DNA of 64,000 bases from Ustilaginoidea virens (Eukaryota; Ascomycota; Sordariomycetes; Hypocreales; Clavicipitaceae). Below the pieces are notes generated by a model. The model made no database searches. It saw only the letters and a program-made list of their open reading frames with translations, and was not told the DNA's origin. Each line of letters begins with the position of its first letter. Within the stretch, counting starts at the first letter, position 1. The stretch is taken from positions 1,984,001 to 2,048,000 of the forward strand of contig NC_057320.1 in assembly GCF_000687475.1 (NCBI RefSeq). The letters are read 5' to 3'. Of the stretch, positions 25,382-36,548 are shown piece after piece. The translations under genes and the position numbers were made by a program.

Positions 25382-28300
25382 ATGTTGGGAACCGCCCAGA
25401 ACCATTCTTCCGCTTCCGCGTCATGCTCGTCACCATCACCGCGTACTGCGCACACGCCGCCGTCGTTGACATCAGATGGCCGCGACGAGATGGACTTTTT
25501 AGCTGACGACGGCCACCTTGATGTTGACGCTGGTCATGACCTCCTCGACGACGACGACGACGATCCTCTCCACCAGGACTTGGATGACTCCCCGTCCTTC
25601 AAACGCAAGCAAGAGCCATTCGTGCTGCCCAGACCGTCAAGGCTCCTGTCCGCCCTGGCTGCATCGCCCTCGTTCTCGCGAGGAAACCAACCGTCGTGCT
25701 CGCCTCGGCAGCTTCGCCAACACAAACACACGTACCCTGTCGTTGCGGCGGCCGACTCGGCCCAACGTACGACGCGATCCAGCAACACTAACGCCGTCTT
25801 CAAAGAGGGCTTGCCCAACGACTGGAACGCAGAAGGACCTGGGCGGCGGGTAGGGTACGAGGACATGACCGCCATCGACTGGATCTTTGAGTATACCAAA
25901 GAACGCCAGCGACTTCGCGTCCTGTCCTCGAGCGCGAGCGGTCTTGTTGGCTACCTCAGATACTTCCTGGACGCTAGCCAGGTGTGGATCGTGCTCGTCC
26001 TGACGGGAATCCTGGTCGGTCTAGTGGCTGCCGGCATAGACGTCACTAGCGATTGGTTGAGCGACCTGAAGCTTGGTTTCTGCTCCAGCGGGCCGGAAGG
26101 TGGCCGCTTCTACCTCAGCAAGAGCTTTTGCTGTCTTGGCTATGATCAAGGGTTCAAGTGTGCCGGGTGGAAGTACTGGAGCGAGGCTCTCGGAGTTCAC
26201 GCTGCGGGGGGACGGTGGATCATCGAGTACTGTTTTTACCTCTTGTTTTCGGTGAGCCTCTTTTTTTTTTATTTTTTTTTATATAAATCGACGCCCTCGG
26301 CGCCTCAACGCTCCATTTCGCTTGCCAGATCGCACCCTAATCAAGCCCGCGCCAGGTATCGCTGGCGTACTTTGCCGCCCTTCTCGTCCAAGAGTACGCC
26401 TTGTATGCCAAGCACAGCGGCATCCCCGAGATCAAGACTGTCCTGGGCGGCTTCGTCATACGAAGGTTTCTGGGTACCTGGACCTTGGTCACCAAATCCG
26501 CGGGCCTGGTAGGTCGTCATGGCGCAATGACTCGGGGGGGGGGCCGATTTTGTGTCATTCGCCGCGGTGAATAACAAGCTGTGTCGATAGGTTCTTGCTG
26601 TAGCATCCGGCATGTGGCTCGGAAAGGAGGGCCCGCTGGTGCATGTCGCTTGCTGCTGCGCCAACCTGTTCATTAAGCTATTCGCGAATATCGGTGATAA
26701 CGAAGGTAAATACGCCCAGACGAAGAATGCTCCCCTCGACAGTTCGTTTCGTCCTAACGTCGCCATCAAGCTCGAAAGCGCGAGATACTCTCAGCAGCCG
26801 CAGCCTCTGGCATCTCGGTAGCATTTGGCTCGCCCATTGGCGGCGTATTGTTTAGTCTTGAGGTCCGGCCCCCATCCATATGCCCATTCTCCAGTCTCTT
26901 GACCGGTGTCTCTGTCTGTCTCTGTCTCTGTCTCTGTCTCTGGACTGCGTTCTAATTGCGCTCCTCGCAGCAACTATCATACTACTTCCCAGACAAGACC
27001 ATGTGGCAGAGTTTCGTATGTGCCATGACGGCCGCTGTATGTCTGCAGGCCTTTGACCCCTTTCGGTCCGGGAAGCTGGTCTTGTATCAGACCAAGTACA
27101 GCGTGGACTGGCACGGGTTTGAAATCATCCCTTATGCCATGCTCGGTATCTTGGGCGTAAGTCGCTTTTCCTTCGGTTTTTTTTCCCCCACCCCTCTTCC
27201 CCTCCTGATGCTTTCCAAAAGAAAAAACACCATTCTCAACATGGAGGGCATAGGGCGTCTACGGCGGACTCTTCATCCGAGCCAACATGGCTGTTGCGCG
27301 CTGGAAGCAGGCGCAGCCGTGGCTTCCAGGACCCGTCGTCCAAGTTATCGCGGTTGCGCTCCTGACAGCGCTCGTCAACTACCCCAACTTTTACATGAAG
27401 GTGCAGTCTACCGAGCTCGTGTCGAGCTTGTTCTCGGAATGCTCCCAGGTCCTCGACGATCCCATAGGGCTCTGCCGGACCGGCACGGCGTCGGCCAGAA
27501 CCATCATCCTGCTCATCTTTGCGGCGGTCCTCGGCTTCTTCCTCGCCAGCATTACCTTTGGCCTGCAGATTCCCGCCGGCGTCATCCTGCCGTCCATGGC
27601 CATCGGCGCCTTGACCGGCCGCGCCGTCGGCATCGTCATGGAGATCTGGGTCCACAACCACCCCTCGTTCTTCGTCTTCGCCTCATGCGCGCCCGACGTG
27701 CCCTGCATCACGCCCGGCACCTACGCCATCATCGGCGCCTCGGCCGCCCTGGCCGGCGTCACCCGCATGACCGTCTCCATCGTCGTCATCATGTTCGAGC
27801 TCACCGGCGCGCTCACCTACGTCCTGCCCATCATGGTGGCCGTCATGACATCCAAGTGGGTCGGCGATGCATTTTCCCGCCGCGGCATCTACGAGTCCTG
27901 GATCCATTTCAACGAATACCCCTTCCTCGACAACAGCGAAGAGGCGCTCGTCATCCCCGACGTGTCCGCGTCGCAGATCATGACGCGCATCGAGGACCTG
28001 GTCGTTCTCACCGCCACGGGTCACACCATCGCCTCTCTCAACGCCATCCTCGTCACGCACGCCTACCGCGGCTTCCCCGTCATTTCCGATCCCCGGGAAG
28101 CGGTCTTGTTGGGGTACATTTCCCGGGCCGAGCTCGCCTACAATATCCGCACCGCGACGCAGTCCCCGAGGTCCTTGGCCCCGGAAACAGAGGCCTACTT
28201 CTCGCACCAGCCCCTGGCGGATCCCGCCACGACGCTCGATCTCCGCCCGTGGATGGACCAGACGCCGCTGACCCTTCCGTCCCGCACGAGCCTCCACCTC

Positions 28301-28567
28301 GTCGTCTCGTATTTCCAGAGGCTCGGCCTTCGATACGTGCTGTTTACCGACCGCGGTGCTCTGCAGGGGATCCTGACCAAGAAGGACGTGTGGTATGTCT
28401 TGAACGGCGCAGAGGAGACGAGGCGCACCAGCTCTTCCGCTTGGACGGGCGGCGTTGAGCACGCCGGGATGCGTGGCGCAGCAGAGGGGGGCGGCGAGGA
28501 CGTGCAGGGGAGTGCGCATGGATTGTTGAGAACTGACGATAATGAAGATGCTGCGAGCATACTATAA
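25382..28567 (+). CDS. CLC chloride/proton exchanger (Gef1/ClC-3 type)
   Basis: A membrane transporter of acidic endosomal, Golgi or vacuolar compartments, where chloride entry balances proton pumping. Six exons: 25382-26251, 26356-26508, 26591-26705, 26771-26862, 26971-27156 and 27254-28567, giving 909 aa. Introns are 65-108 nt and all joins keep frame. Selectivity motifs are HSGIP (about 310-314) and GKEGP (352-356). Glu354 is the gating glutamate and Glu410 in GVLFSLE is the proton glutamate; having both marks an exchanger rather than a channel. Two CBS domains follow at about residues 710-775 and 815-865. The cytosolic N-terminus is acidic, with an Asp repeat. Intron 4 carries a CTGTCT repeat. 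The ATG at 25382 could be replaced by one at 25490 without touching the domain. The protein resembles the yeast Gef1 class, but I assign no symbol. Confidence 0.92.
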
Positions 28568-28858
28568 GATTTTCTTCTTCTTCTTCTTCTTCTTCTTCTT
28601 CTCCTCCTTCTTCTCCCTCTTCTTCATTCTCTGCTGCTTTGGCAGTTATGCTTTCATAACCGGCGTCACATCATTCCGTGAAGTTTTTTTTTGAGAATCT
28701 TGGCTTCTGTGAATGTCGAGAAACATGATGATCATCATGTTGGTGTAGCTAAGACAACTAGAACATCGCGATAAAAAAAAACCCCCCCATCCGGGCTTGT
28801 CTCGGTCAGCCACGCTGGGATTTCGCCCCAACTACCTGCGCGCCCTGCTGCTATTGTT
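28568..28858. repeat. Short convergent spacer with TTC repeat
   Basis: The 291-bp gap between the stops of CLC and DNA ligase begins with a TTC/CTT microsatellite (28570-28625). The two transcripts probably overlap or terminate within it. Confidence 0.8.
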
Positions 28859-31858
28859 TCAATACTCAAAGTCGTCGTCTACTGACGGCCCTTTATTCTT
28901 CGTCACACTCTCCTGCTTTCTGTACATCTCGGCAACTTGTCTGCTGCTCGTTGCCTCGTCGGGCTTTTTGTCGTCGCGCAGCTTGATAAATCTCGGGAAC
29001 CGCAGACTGATGCCCTTGCCACCAACCGGATCGACTCCTTCCTTGCATCCCGCCTTGTACCGAGGACTCAGGGTCAGATCTGCTGTCCGCACCTCCCACA
29101 CGTACCGCGGTTCGAACCACACGTCCGGTTGGTGCTGGTTGCCCGAGGAATGCGAGTAGAAGGGTTTGGCACGATCAATCACAATCTGGGACAGCTGCGT
29201 GTGGAGCTCCTCGAGAGCCTGCTCGGAAAAGCCTGTTCCAATGTTGCAAACCGTCTCGTAGGTGTCGTCGGCCGGATTATAGGACGCGAGGAGAAATGCA
29301 CCATACACCGAGGTTCGCTTTCCCTTGCCGTGATAAGCGCCAAGGACGACCAGGTCCAGCGAGTCACCGACGCCAACCAGGTAATCTTTCTTGACCTGAG
29401 TAATCCACGTCAGAAAACAAAATCCGGATACTATCCTCTGCCGGAAGAGGAAAAAAAAAAGAAAGGAAGAAAAGGAAGAAAAAATGGGTCATGACCATGA
29501 TTTTTCTTGGTGTCGGGGTCTCGGGACTCACCTTGAGCCAGTTCCTGCTGCGTTTGCTGGGCTCGTATCCGCTCTCAGTCCCATCCAGCATCTTCACCAT
29601 CAATCCCTCGCACGAGGCTTTGACGCTCTCATCGAGAAAAAGCTGAATCTCATCGAGTTCTTGGCCGTCCATGTACGTAGCAAACGCAAACTCACCCTCT
29701 ATAGGCGCAAAAGACTCGTGAAGCAGGGCTCTGCGCTCCCGCAGAGACTTTCCCACAACGGGCGAGCCATTCAGATACAACAAATCAAACGCAAAGACGC
29801 ACACCTTGACTTTGACGTCTTCCACCTTGACATCCTTCTTCTTTCGGGTCATTAATTGTTGAAACGGCAAAACCTTCATCTCGGAAACGTCCCAGGCTAC
29901 AGTCTCACAGTCAAGTACGAAGCTCTTGGTATCGTCCTTGACCCAGGTATGCAGCTTGGCGAGAATATCGGGGTACTTTTTGGACAGATCCTCCGAGTTC
30001 CTGGAAAAGATGCTGGCCACCCCGTCAGCCGCCAGCTTGGCAGCCCCGACGGCTGCCTGGCTAAATTCTTGAGTGGCTTCCTTTGAAACGTAATGAATCT
30101 GAGCTCTCTCGCCGTCATACTTGTACTCGCAGGTGAAGGTTTGGCCTTCGAACCTGTCCAAAACCTCCGTGATAGCCTTTGTTGGTTTCGCCAACATGGG
30201 CTTCAAAGGAATACCAGGACGCAACTTGCAATTCTCTCTCAACCTCATGATGCCATGCTCAAGCACGGCCGGGATTATGGCGTCGTAGCTAGGCAGCTCG
30301 CTATTTCAAAAAGAGGCAGAGTATATCAGCAACTCTGCAGACGATCCTTGAAAGGGCCCCCATGAAACTTGCAACTTACCTGTAGACCGTCTTCAGAATA
30401 GTCTCGCCTTCCGCCATCTCGGTTGTGCTGGGAACTTTGCCTTTCTGGTCCGCCTCATGACAGACTATTGCCTGGGCTAACGAGGAGAGCACAGTCTTGT
30501 CCGCTAGTCCTAATCTTAGCTTTCCCTCAAGAAATCTTATTATATACTTGGCCTCACTAGGCCCACCCTTGTCCTTTGTGATGTCGGCTTTGGTGGTCGA
30601 ATGAGCATCGGCCGCAGATAAGAGCTTCTTGATGCCATCGACTTTCCTGCCTTGGGCACCGTTACCGGTGACGGTGGCAATGTTCATCAAGCCCTGATGC
30701 ACGCCCCGTACCGTCAGGGGTTTTGGCTTGAACATGGTAGGTTGAGTAGATCTACTCTTGACGGCAACCAGGCCCAAGTCACCAATCTCCTTTTGGTCAG
30801 CCTTGATGACTTGCAGGCTTCGACCGGTTGTCTCTCCAATGGCCTTCATAATCAGCGATTCGCCAATGCCCAGCTCGATACCTGCATAATCCGGTGCGAG
30901 TTTGTTGATCATCAACAAAACCGTGGGCAGCACGTCATCAGGAGTCAAGCGCATGACCTGTCTGAGAAACGAGGAACAATGCTCCATTATGACCAGTCGC
31001 TTGGTCGTCATTTCAATCAGTGAGAAGGTCTCACATAAAGCAGCGTACGGAACAGGGCTTCCGGGCTTCCAGTCTGGGTAAGCGGGTTTGTTGGTCTTTG
31101 ATTTGAGTTGTGTTTGCACTTTCTCCCTCGCCCTGGCGGCGACTTCTGGCTCCTCCTCGAGTTCGCCATCTTCTCCAACATCGGAGCCGGAGCCTGCCGC
31201 AGCCTCATTTGGGTTCTCTTCATCGAGACTTTTCACAGACTCGTGGTCCGCAGCTGCTTTTGGACTCGTTCTGGCTCTGATATACTTGATATCTGGTTTG
31301 CCGTCCTTGTTATTGGCATCCTCAACTTCCTGTTTTTTTAAGTTGGGTACAACAGGCTCATCCTCTTCCTCCTCTATCTTGACTCGAGTTCTCCTCGTCC
31401 TTTTAGTTATAGGCTCCTCATCTTCATCAAGTCCCGCTTTGACGGGACCAGTGCTGCGTGATGACCGAACTCGCTTCTTGGAGTCTACAAAGGAGCAGGT
31501 TAGCGCGCCTCGTCTGACAGTGATGGAGTCATCAGTAGGGAACAAGTCAAGAACACTGGCCTGATTCTGGATCTACGTTTTCTTTGGTTCTCAAATTCTT
31601 GTCTCCCTTAGCCGCTGGAGGAGAAGCTTTTGTGGCAAATGCAAGTTTCGTTTGCTGCTGCGGCGCTGGATTTCTCGCACCAAAAAACTTCCTATACAAA
31701 CACAAGAAGAAAAAGTAAACAAGTCAGCATTCAGAACATCAAGTCAGGTAGAAAAAGGGTCTGCACTTGACCACATCGCTCATTCATTTTGTCACGCACC
31801 CCAAAGTGCTCTGATTAGCCTTTACATACCCCAGAGTTGCCTGCTTTGACGGTGCCAT
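28859..31858 (-). CDS. cdc9: ATP-dependent DNA ligase I
   Basis: Seals Okazaki fragments and repair nicks. Five exons: 31830-31858, about 31555-31691, 30380-31484, 29532-30300 and 28859-29395, about 858 aa. The exon 1/2 splice assembles the PCNA-binding box QATLGKFF at residues 5-12. An acidic and basic disordered region follows to about residue 160, then the DNA-binding domain. The adenylation domain has the active-site motif EYKYDGER (Lys about 484), followed by the later motifs SCEGLMVK and NWLK; the OB-fold domain starts with KKDYLVGVGDSLDLVV. The end of exon 2 is uncertain: frame requires a phase-1 donor, and the only candidate is a weak GTTCTT at 31554, before a good GCTAAC branch and TAG acceptor. 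The exon 3/4 junction restores TVYSELPSYD. An in-frame upstream ATG at 32029 gives a longer form (see next entry). Confidence 0.92.
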
Positions 31859-32029
31859 GATGCAACGTTTGGCAGGGTCCAACTGAACCAGTGACTGGTG
31901 CAGAATACTCACAAAGCCCTTTTTGGAAGCCAGTTTCAATACATCAGCGCGAAGTGATGGTCGATGTGGAATGGCAATGAGAGCCTGGGGAAACCTGCTA
32001 CGATGGACAACATAGCTGGTGAGCACCAT
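31859..32029 (-). other. In-frame upstream extension of DNA ligase I (putative mitochondrial presequence)
   Basis: Fifty-seven sense codons precede the nuclear-type Met of the ligase without a stop, starting at ATG 32029. The first 28 residues are rich in Arg, Ser, Ala and hydrophobic residues with no acidic residue (for example HRSRFPQALIAIPHRPS). In Saccharomyces cerevisiae, Cdc9 makes its mitochondrial form from an upstream in-frame AUG. I infer the same arrangement here; whether the transcript starts early enough is not visible. Confidence 0.6.
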
Positions 32030-32424
32030 GACGCGCTTGAAGAGAGCAGAAGCGCGTTAATTGCTTGTTCGCGGCAGGAAGCTGAATCACGTCCTGAGCC
32101 CGAGTCACGTGGTTAGTACATTTACCGACTGTCGAGCCGCATATGGCTAGCGGTCGCATCGACTGCTTTTTTGGCAGTCGCGACTGAATTCATTTGGCAG
32201 GAGCCGGTCGACAATGAAATAAAAATACAATATAAATGTTTAAGCATTCCAGTCTTTATTCCAGTCCTTTATTTAAAACAATATAATACAAAAAGGAAAT
32301 GGCAATAAAGGTTAAAAGAGTTAAAAATAAATGGGCCGATGCACTATCTTGCACAAGTTTAATAACCCACACGTAGTCTGTGTCTCGTGGTTTCCATTTC
32401 CAATCCAAGGCTTTAGGCAATATT
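32030..32424. other. Intergenic: ligase promoter and PDA1 3' flank
   Basis: A 395-bp gap between co-oriented genes. The part near 32215-32345 is AT-rich with AATAAA-like words on the minus strand, suited to PDA1 3'-end formation. No gene is seen. Confidence 0.6.
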
Positions 32425-33981
32425 TTAGGCAAAGTAAAAGTTCTCGTCAGGGGTTCGGCCACGAATGTGGTTAGGTTCGGTACCGCGAACGTAGATGTCC
32501 TCAAACAGGATGGATGGTTTAGCCTCAGGAACGGCCATGGCCTCGGCAATAGCCACCTCCTCGGCGACATGGCTTCGAGCCTCTTTGTCGACCTTCTTCA
32601 GCTCCTCCTCGCTGGCCACCTCCCAGTCCAGAATCCTCTGCTTCAATCCAGCAATGGGGTCGTTGGTGGAACGCATCCGCTGGATCTCTTCGCGGGTACG
32701 ATAGGTGGTTCCGGGATCGGACATGGAGTGACCACCGTAGCGATAGGTGACGTACTCGAGAACCATGGGCCCCTTGTCAGCACCAGTCCATTCCTTGCCA
32801 TACTTGACGGCAGCCTTGACAGCCAGGACATCCATGCCGTTAACTTTGAGACCCGGAATGTACTGCCCACGCTTGTAGTAATCGGTCAAAGCAGAAGAAC
32901 GAGCGGCAGAAGTACCCATACCGTACTTGTTGTCTAGAGCGAAAGCGTCAGATTTTACGGGCGGGCAAATTGGGGGCGGAGAGGGGGGGGGGGTTTGAGA
33001 CTTACTCTCGCAGCCAAAGAGAGCGGGCAAGTTCCACAGCTTGGCCATGTTGAAAGCCTCAAAGACTTGGCCCTGGTTGCTGGCACCGTCACCGTACAAA
33101 ATCACGCTGGCCGTCTTGCTATCCTTGTACTTGTGGGCAAACGCGAGGCCAGCTCCGACGGGGACCTGAGCACCAACAATGCCATTGCCACCGTAGAAAC
33201 CCTTGGAGAACATGTGCATTGAACCACCCTTGCCGTAAGCGATGCCTTCACGTCGACCCAAAAGCTCACCGATGATGGATCGCACTGTGCCACCACGCAT
33301 GAGCGCGAAGCCGTGGCATCGGTAGGCAGTTATCACATCATCAGCCTTGGTAATGGCATGTTCGATGCCCACGGCAACAGCCTCTTGTCCAGTAGACAAA
33401 TGGCAGAATCCACGGATCTTCTTCTCCTTGTACAATCTGTCTGCGGCCATCTCCATCTGTCTGCGGGATTATTAGTCAACACCGGCCGTAATCTCTAAAC
33501 AAACCTGTGTGCGGCATAGGCATAGCCGTGAGGTTTCATGCGCAGTCTTACCTAATGCTCACCATGTCGCGGTACATCTGTTTGAGCTCCTTCTTGGTAA
33601 CCTCAATCGTATACGGAGGAGGGTCCAGCTCGTACGTCTCGAAGCTCTCGTCACTTAGAGTGACCTGGAAAGGTTCGTCTTCGGACTGTAATCAGACACG
33701 AGGCGAGGAAAGAGAAGAACTGTTAGCAACTTCATAGCTTGGAAAACTGTAGCCAGGTACCATGCGGCACTATTTCGCCCTTTTGGAAATCGATTTCTTT
33801 TGGTATATCGACTTTGCTTAGCTATCATGTCCGAAGGATAACGACCCACCTGAGGAACGCCATTGTGTAGGGAGGCGGAGGCAGCATCAGTTGTCACGGA
33901 TCGCTTGGAAAGAAAAGTAGAAGCATGAGCCCTAGAACGTAGAGGTAACCCTCGGGGCACTCTCAGAGCTCTGGAGAACAT
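32425..33981 (-). CDS. pda1: Pyruvate dehydrogenase E1 component subunit alpha
   Basis: Mitochondrial matrix subunit that, with E1 beta, decarboxylates pyruvate using thiamine diphosphate. Four exons: 33850-33981, 33552-33685, 33006-33460 and 32425-32933, giving 409 aa. Exon 1 encodes an Arg/Ser-rich presequence (MFSRALRVPRGLPLRSR). The cofactor motif runs from GDGASNQG (about 212-219) to ENN (240-242), and the regulatory phosphorylation loop YGGHSMSDPGTTYRTREE is conserved. Intron 3 (32934-33005) is 72 nt, a multiple of three, and has no in-frame stop, so it reads through as coding; splicing is supported by the GTAAGT donor, CTAG acceptor and restoration of GCENNKYGMG. Other introns are 164 and 91 nt. 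Co-oriented with the ligase gene. Confidence 0.95.
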
Positions 33982-34850
33982 GACGGAGGCGTTATGGCGT
34001 TTGCCTCTCTTTGGAGAGAAAGTGAGAGGATGGGTAATCTTCAAACACGTAAACCACCAGGAAGAGCTCCGAAATTTCAGCGTGTGTTGGGCCGTTGAGC
34101 GGCATGTTGAATCACGCTAAGCCGAAAAGGACCTTGGTGGGGCCTCTCACGTGATGCGATATCGGGCCAGATCAAATTGTCTGCCAAAGCATTCTTCTCT
34201 TCTCTACACAGTTGCACCCAACCAAAACCAAACCAGTTTGGGCCTCCGAGGCGCAGACTGGGAGTACTGTACCCGCCTTCACCAACCGCTTTGCCATCAA
34301 TTCGTGACATTACGCACTCCTGACACTGGCGGCAATTATATACACACTTATACGCAAGCACTTCTTTCTATGCGGCACTATCCATGTTATTGTCATTGTT
34401 ATCCGTCGTTGGGCGTTAGTTGCGGCTTGCCGGCGAGGGGCTTTCGCACAACTGGTGCCCAACAAAGAACAACAACGATACTAGTAACATATAGATAGTG
34501 CCCGCAGAGGTACGAGGTGATCTTGTAGGGATCAAGAATCCGTGTCATCGCCACCTGTTCGCCAGCGTTTCTCCCTTCTTCTACGAGGGCCAGGTTCGGT
34601 TCTATCCTGTGCAACTCCGTCTCGACGCTGACAGCAGCCTACACGTCTCTTCGATATGTCCTGGGAAATGGTGAGGCATGCCGGCCAGACCATACTTGTT
34701 GCGACAGCGAGGTTATGCGGCCATTATTCCGCGAGCATCCGGCACCGCACCGCTCTAGGGTTCGTCATCTGAAGCTCTGTGATGGGCCGCAACATTTGGA
34801 ATAAATCCAGTTCGTTTCAAACCAATCGCTCTCCGCTAGTCTGGTCAGCC
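33982..34850. other. Intergenic: PDA1 promoter and ecm14 3' flank
   Basis: An 869-bp interval between co-oriented minus-strand genes. No domain-bearing ORF is visible. Confidence 0.6.
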
Positions 34851-36548
34851 TCACAACCTTCGTCGTCTAAGTTCTTGATTCGTTGTCAAGGTGGCATCGC
34901 TCGAAGTCGCATTGATCTGGAAATCGGATTCCTCATCATCCAGTAACCTTTCGATTCCGTTATTGCCGAGAAGATAGTCACCGTAGGATTTCAAGGCGCT
35001 AAATACCTCTTCGCCGGTGGGGACAATGTATTCCTTGGGCAGAAGGAAGCCGTAGCTACCTGTATCGCGGAGTTTGAGCTGGTAGCTGAAGTGGGCGTTC
35101 AGTTCATGGTAAAACCAGTCGATAGCAGAGCCTCCGCCTGACTCGATGCGAAATGCAGACTGATGACCAGCCACGCGGCCTTCAGTTGCGGTCGTGGCGA
35201 CTTCACAGGCAGACGAAACCGAGTACGACTCCCCGTTTGCTATGCGGATGGCCTTGGCAATGCCTGCGGCCAGCTCCTCTAGACTTTCCAGGTTTGGGGG
35301 TCTCTCCTGACAGGAGAAGGTGAACGGGAAAAGAATTTGCTGAGAATATGAATGAAGGTCCAGGAGCCCGACGAACTTGATCTTGTTCAGGGTTTCGTTA
35401 CGAGCCCATGCCGCCAGCTCCCTTGCTTCCACGGCTTGAAAAGGTTCCTCTCCTCCATAGCTCTCTGAACAAGGATCGGCCTGCGCCTGAGACTGTGGCC
35501 CATCCCGCCCGTATCCAAACGTATGATCCAAGTCGAAGCCTGGGCAGTAACGCAAACTGGTCTGTTGCCGCGATTTTCGCCACAGCCGGTCTACCCGCCA
35601 TGAGTACTCCATGCCGTCAGGGTTGACTACTGGTACAAAGACCATGTCGAACTCGTGGAGTAAGTTTGTGATCATGCGTTCATTTCCAAACGACATGATG
35701 AAGGACCACGCCAAGTAATTTACGGTGCTTGTGGATATCCACTCTCTGGCATGCAGGCCACCAGTGACCACTATCGTCTTTCGCGGGCCCGAGTCAACAG
35801 AAACGGGGGACACCCTGAGACGCAAGGCGGATATATCCCTTCCCTCGAACGATTTTCCTATGGAGATGTACTCGACAAACGAAGGGAACATGGCTTCAAG
35901 AAGCCGCATCCAGCGAACAATCACCGGCAACGGTTGGTAATCCTGGAAGAAGATGTTGTCGCTGTCAGCAGCCAGCAACGAGCGGGGCAATGACAAATCA
36001 TCGGCTTCGGCAGTTGCCCCCCGATCGTGGTGCGGCACAGAGTTGTAAACGGCGGATGCAAGGTCCGAGATTAGGGTAGTCGAAGCGGCCTGGAGTGAAG
36101 ACGGAAGTAGACCCATCAGTGAAGGCACTTCCTCGCGGTGCAGGCGAATGTCGACAAAGTCGGTTGTAAGCGCCCACACGTCCAGGAATAGCCTTGACGC
36201 GGCTGCCGCAAGAACGGCTTCTTGGCCGTCGTCTGTGATGTTGAATCTCAGCACGACTTGGTTGGCGTACGTGGCTCGCGACGCAGTATAAGTCGGTGAC
36301 TGATTCGATCCTTCTCTCAATCGGCGACGGCCCCAGAAGAACTCGAGGGCGCCGTCGCAAATCCGCGTCAGCATTGGGAACCGGGAGATGTTGGATGGGT
36401 TGCCACTTGACGATGCGGATTGATGAGGAGGATTGAGGACCGCTGCCTGGCAGACGGGCGAGCTTTGGAGGAGGAGCAATATGCCAGAGGTCACGAGCCC
36501 GGCCAGTGCAGACTTAGACTTCATCTTGGATATCTTGTTGCCTGGCAT
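34851..36548 (-). CDS. ecm14: Ecm14-type inactive metallocarboxypeptidase (M14)
   Basis: A secreted or vacuolar carboxypeptidase-fold protein linked to the cell wall in yeast. Single 565-codon exon. A signal peptide is visible (basic start, then ALAGLVTSGILLLL and a small-residue site near residue 35). The propeptide runs to about residue 180 and the M14 domain follows. Zinc ligands His266 and Glu269 lie in GGLHAREW, and the third His is in DLHSYSQQ. The substrate-binding Asn/Arg region and the IDWFYHELN block are present. The catalytic Glu of active enzymes, normally in ELRDTG, is Lys492 here (QLKLRDTG). This substitution is the known hallmark of Ecm14 pseudopeptidases. Length and domain order match the fungal family. 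Divergent from the NCBP3-like gene across about 750 bp. Confidence 0.9.
   Translation of the reverse strand: MPGNKISKMKSKSALAGLVTSGILLLLQSSPVCQAAVLNPPHQSASSSGNPSNISRFPMLTRICDGALEFFWGRRRLREGSNQSPTYTASRATYANQVVLRFNITDDGQEAVLAAAASRLFLDVWALTTDFVDIRLHREEVPSLMGLLPSSLQAASTTLISDLASAVYNSVPHHDRGATAEADDLSLPRSLLAADSDNIFFQDYQPLPVIVRWMRLLEAMFPSFVEYISIGKSFEGRDISALRLRVSPVSVDSGPRKTIVVTGGLHAREWISTSTVNYLAWSFIMSFGNERMITNLLHEFDMVFVPVVNPDGMEYSWRVDRLWRKSRQQTSLRYCPGFDLDHTFGYGRDGPQSQAQADPCSESYGGEEPFQAVEARELAAWARNETLNKIKFVGLLDLHSYSQQILFPFTFSCQERPPNLESLEELAAGIAKAIRIANGESYSVSSACEVATTATEGRVAGHQSAFRIESGGGSAIDWFYHELNAHFSYQLKLRDTGSYGFLLPKEYIVPTGEEVFSALKSYGDYLLGNNGIERLLDDEESDFQINATSSDATLTTNQELRRRRL

Noticed and set aside
26956..28458. 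500-codon frame overlapping the CLC gene
   Set aside because: His/Arg-rich shadow frame; the true CLC frame with CBS domains runs in the neighbouring frame.
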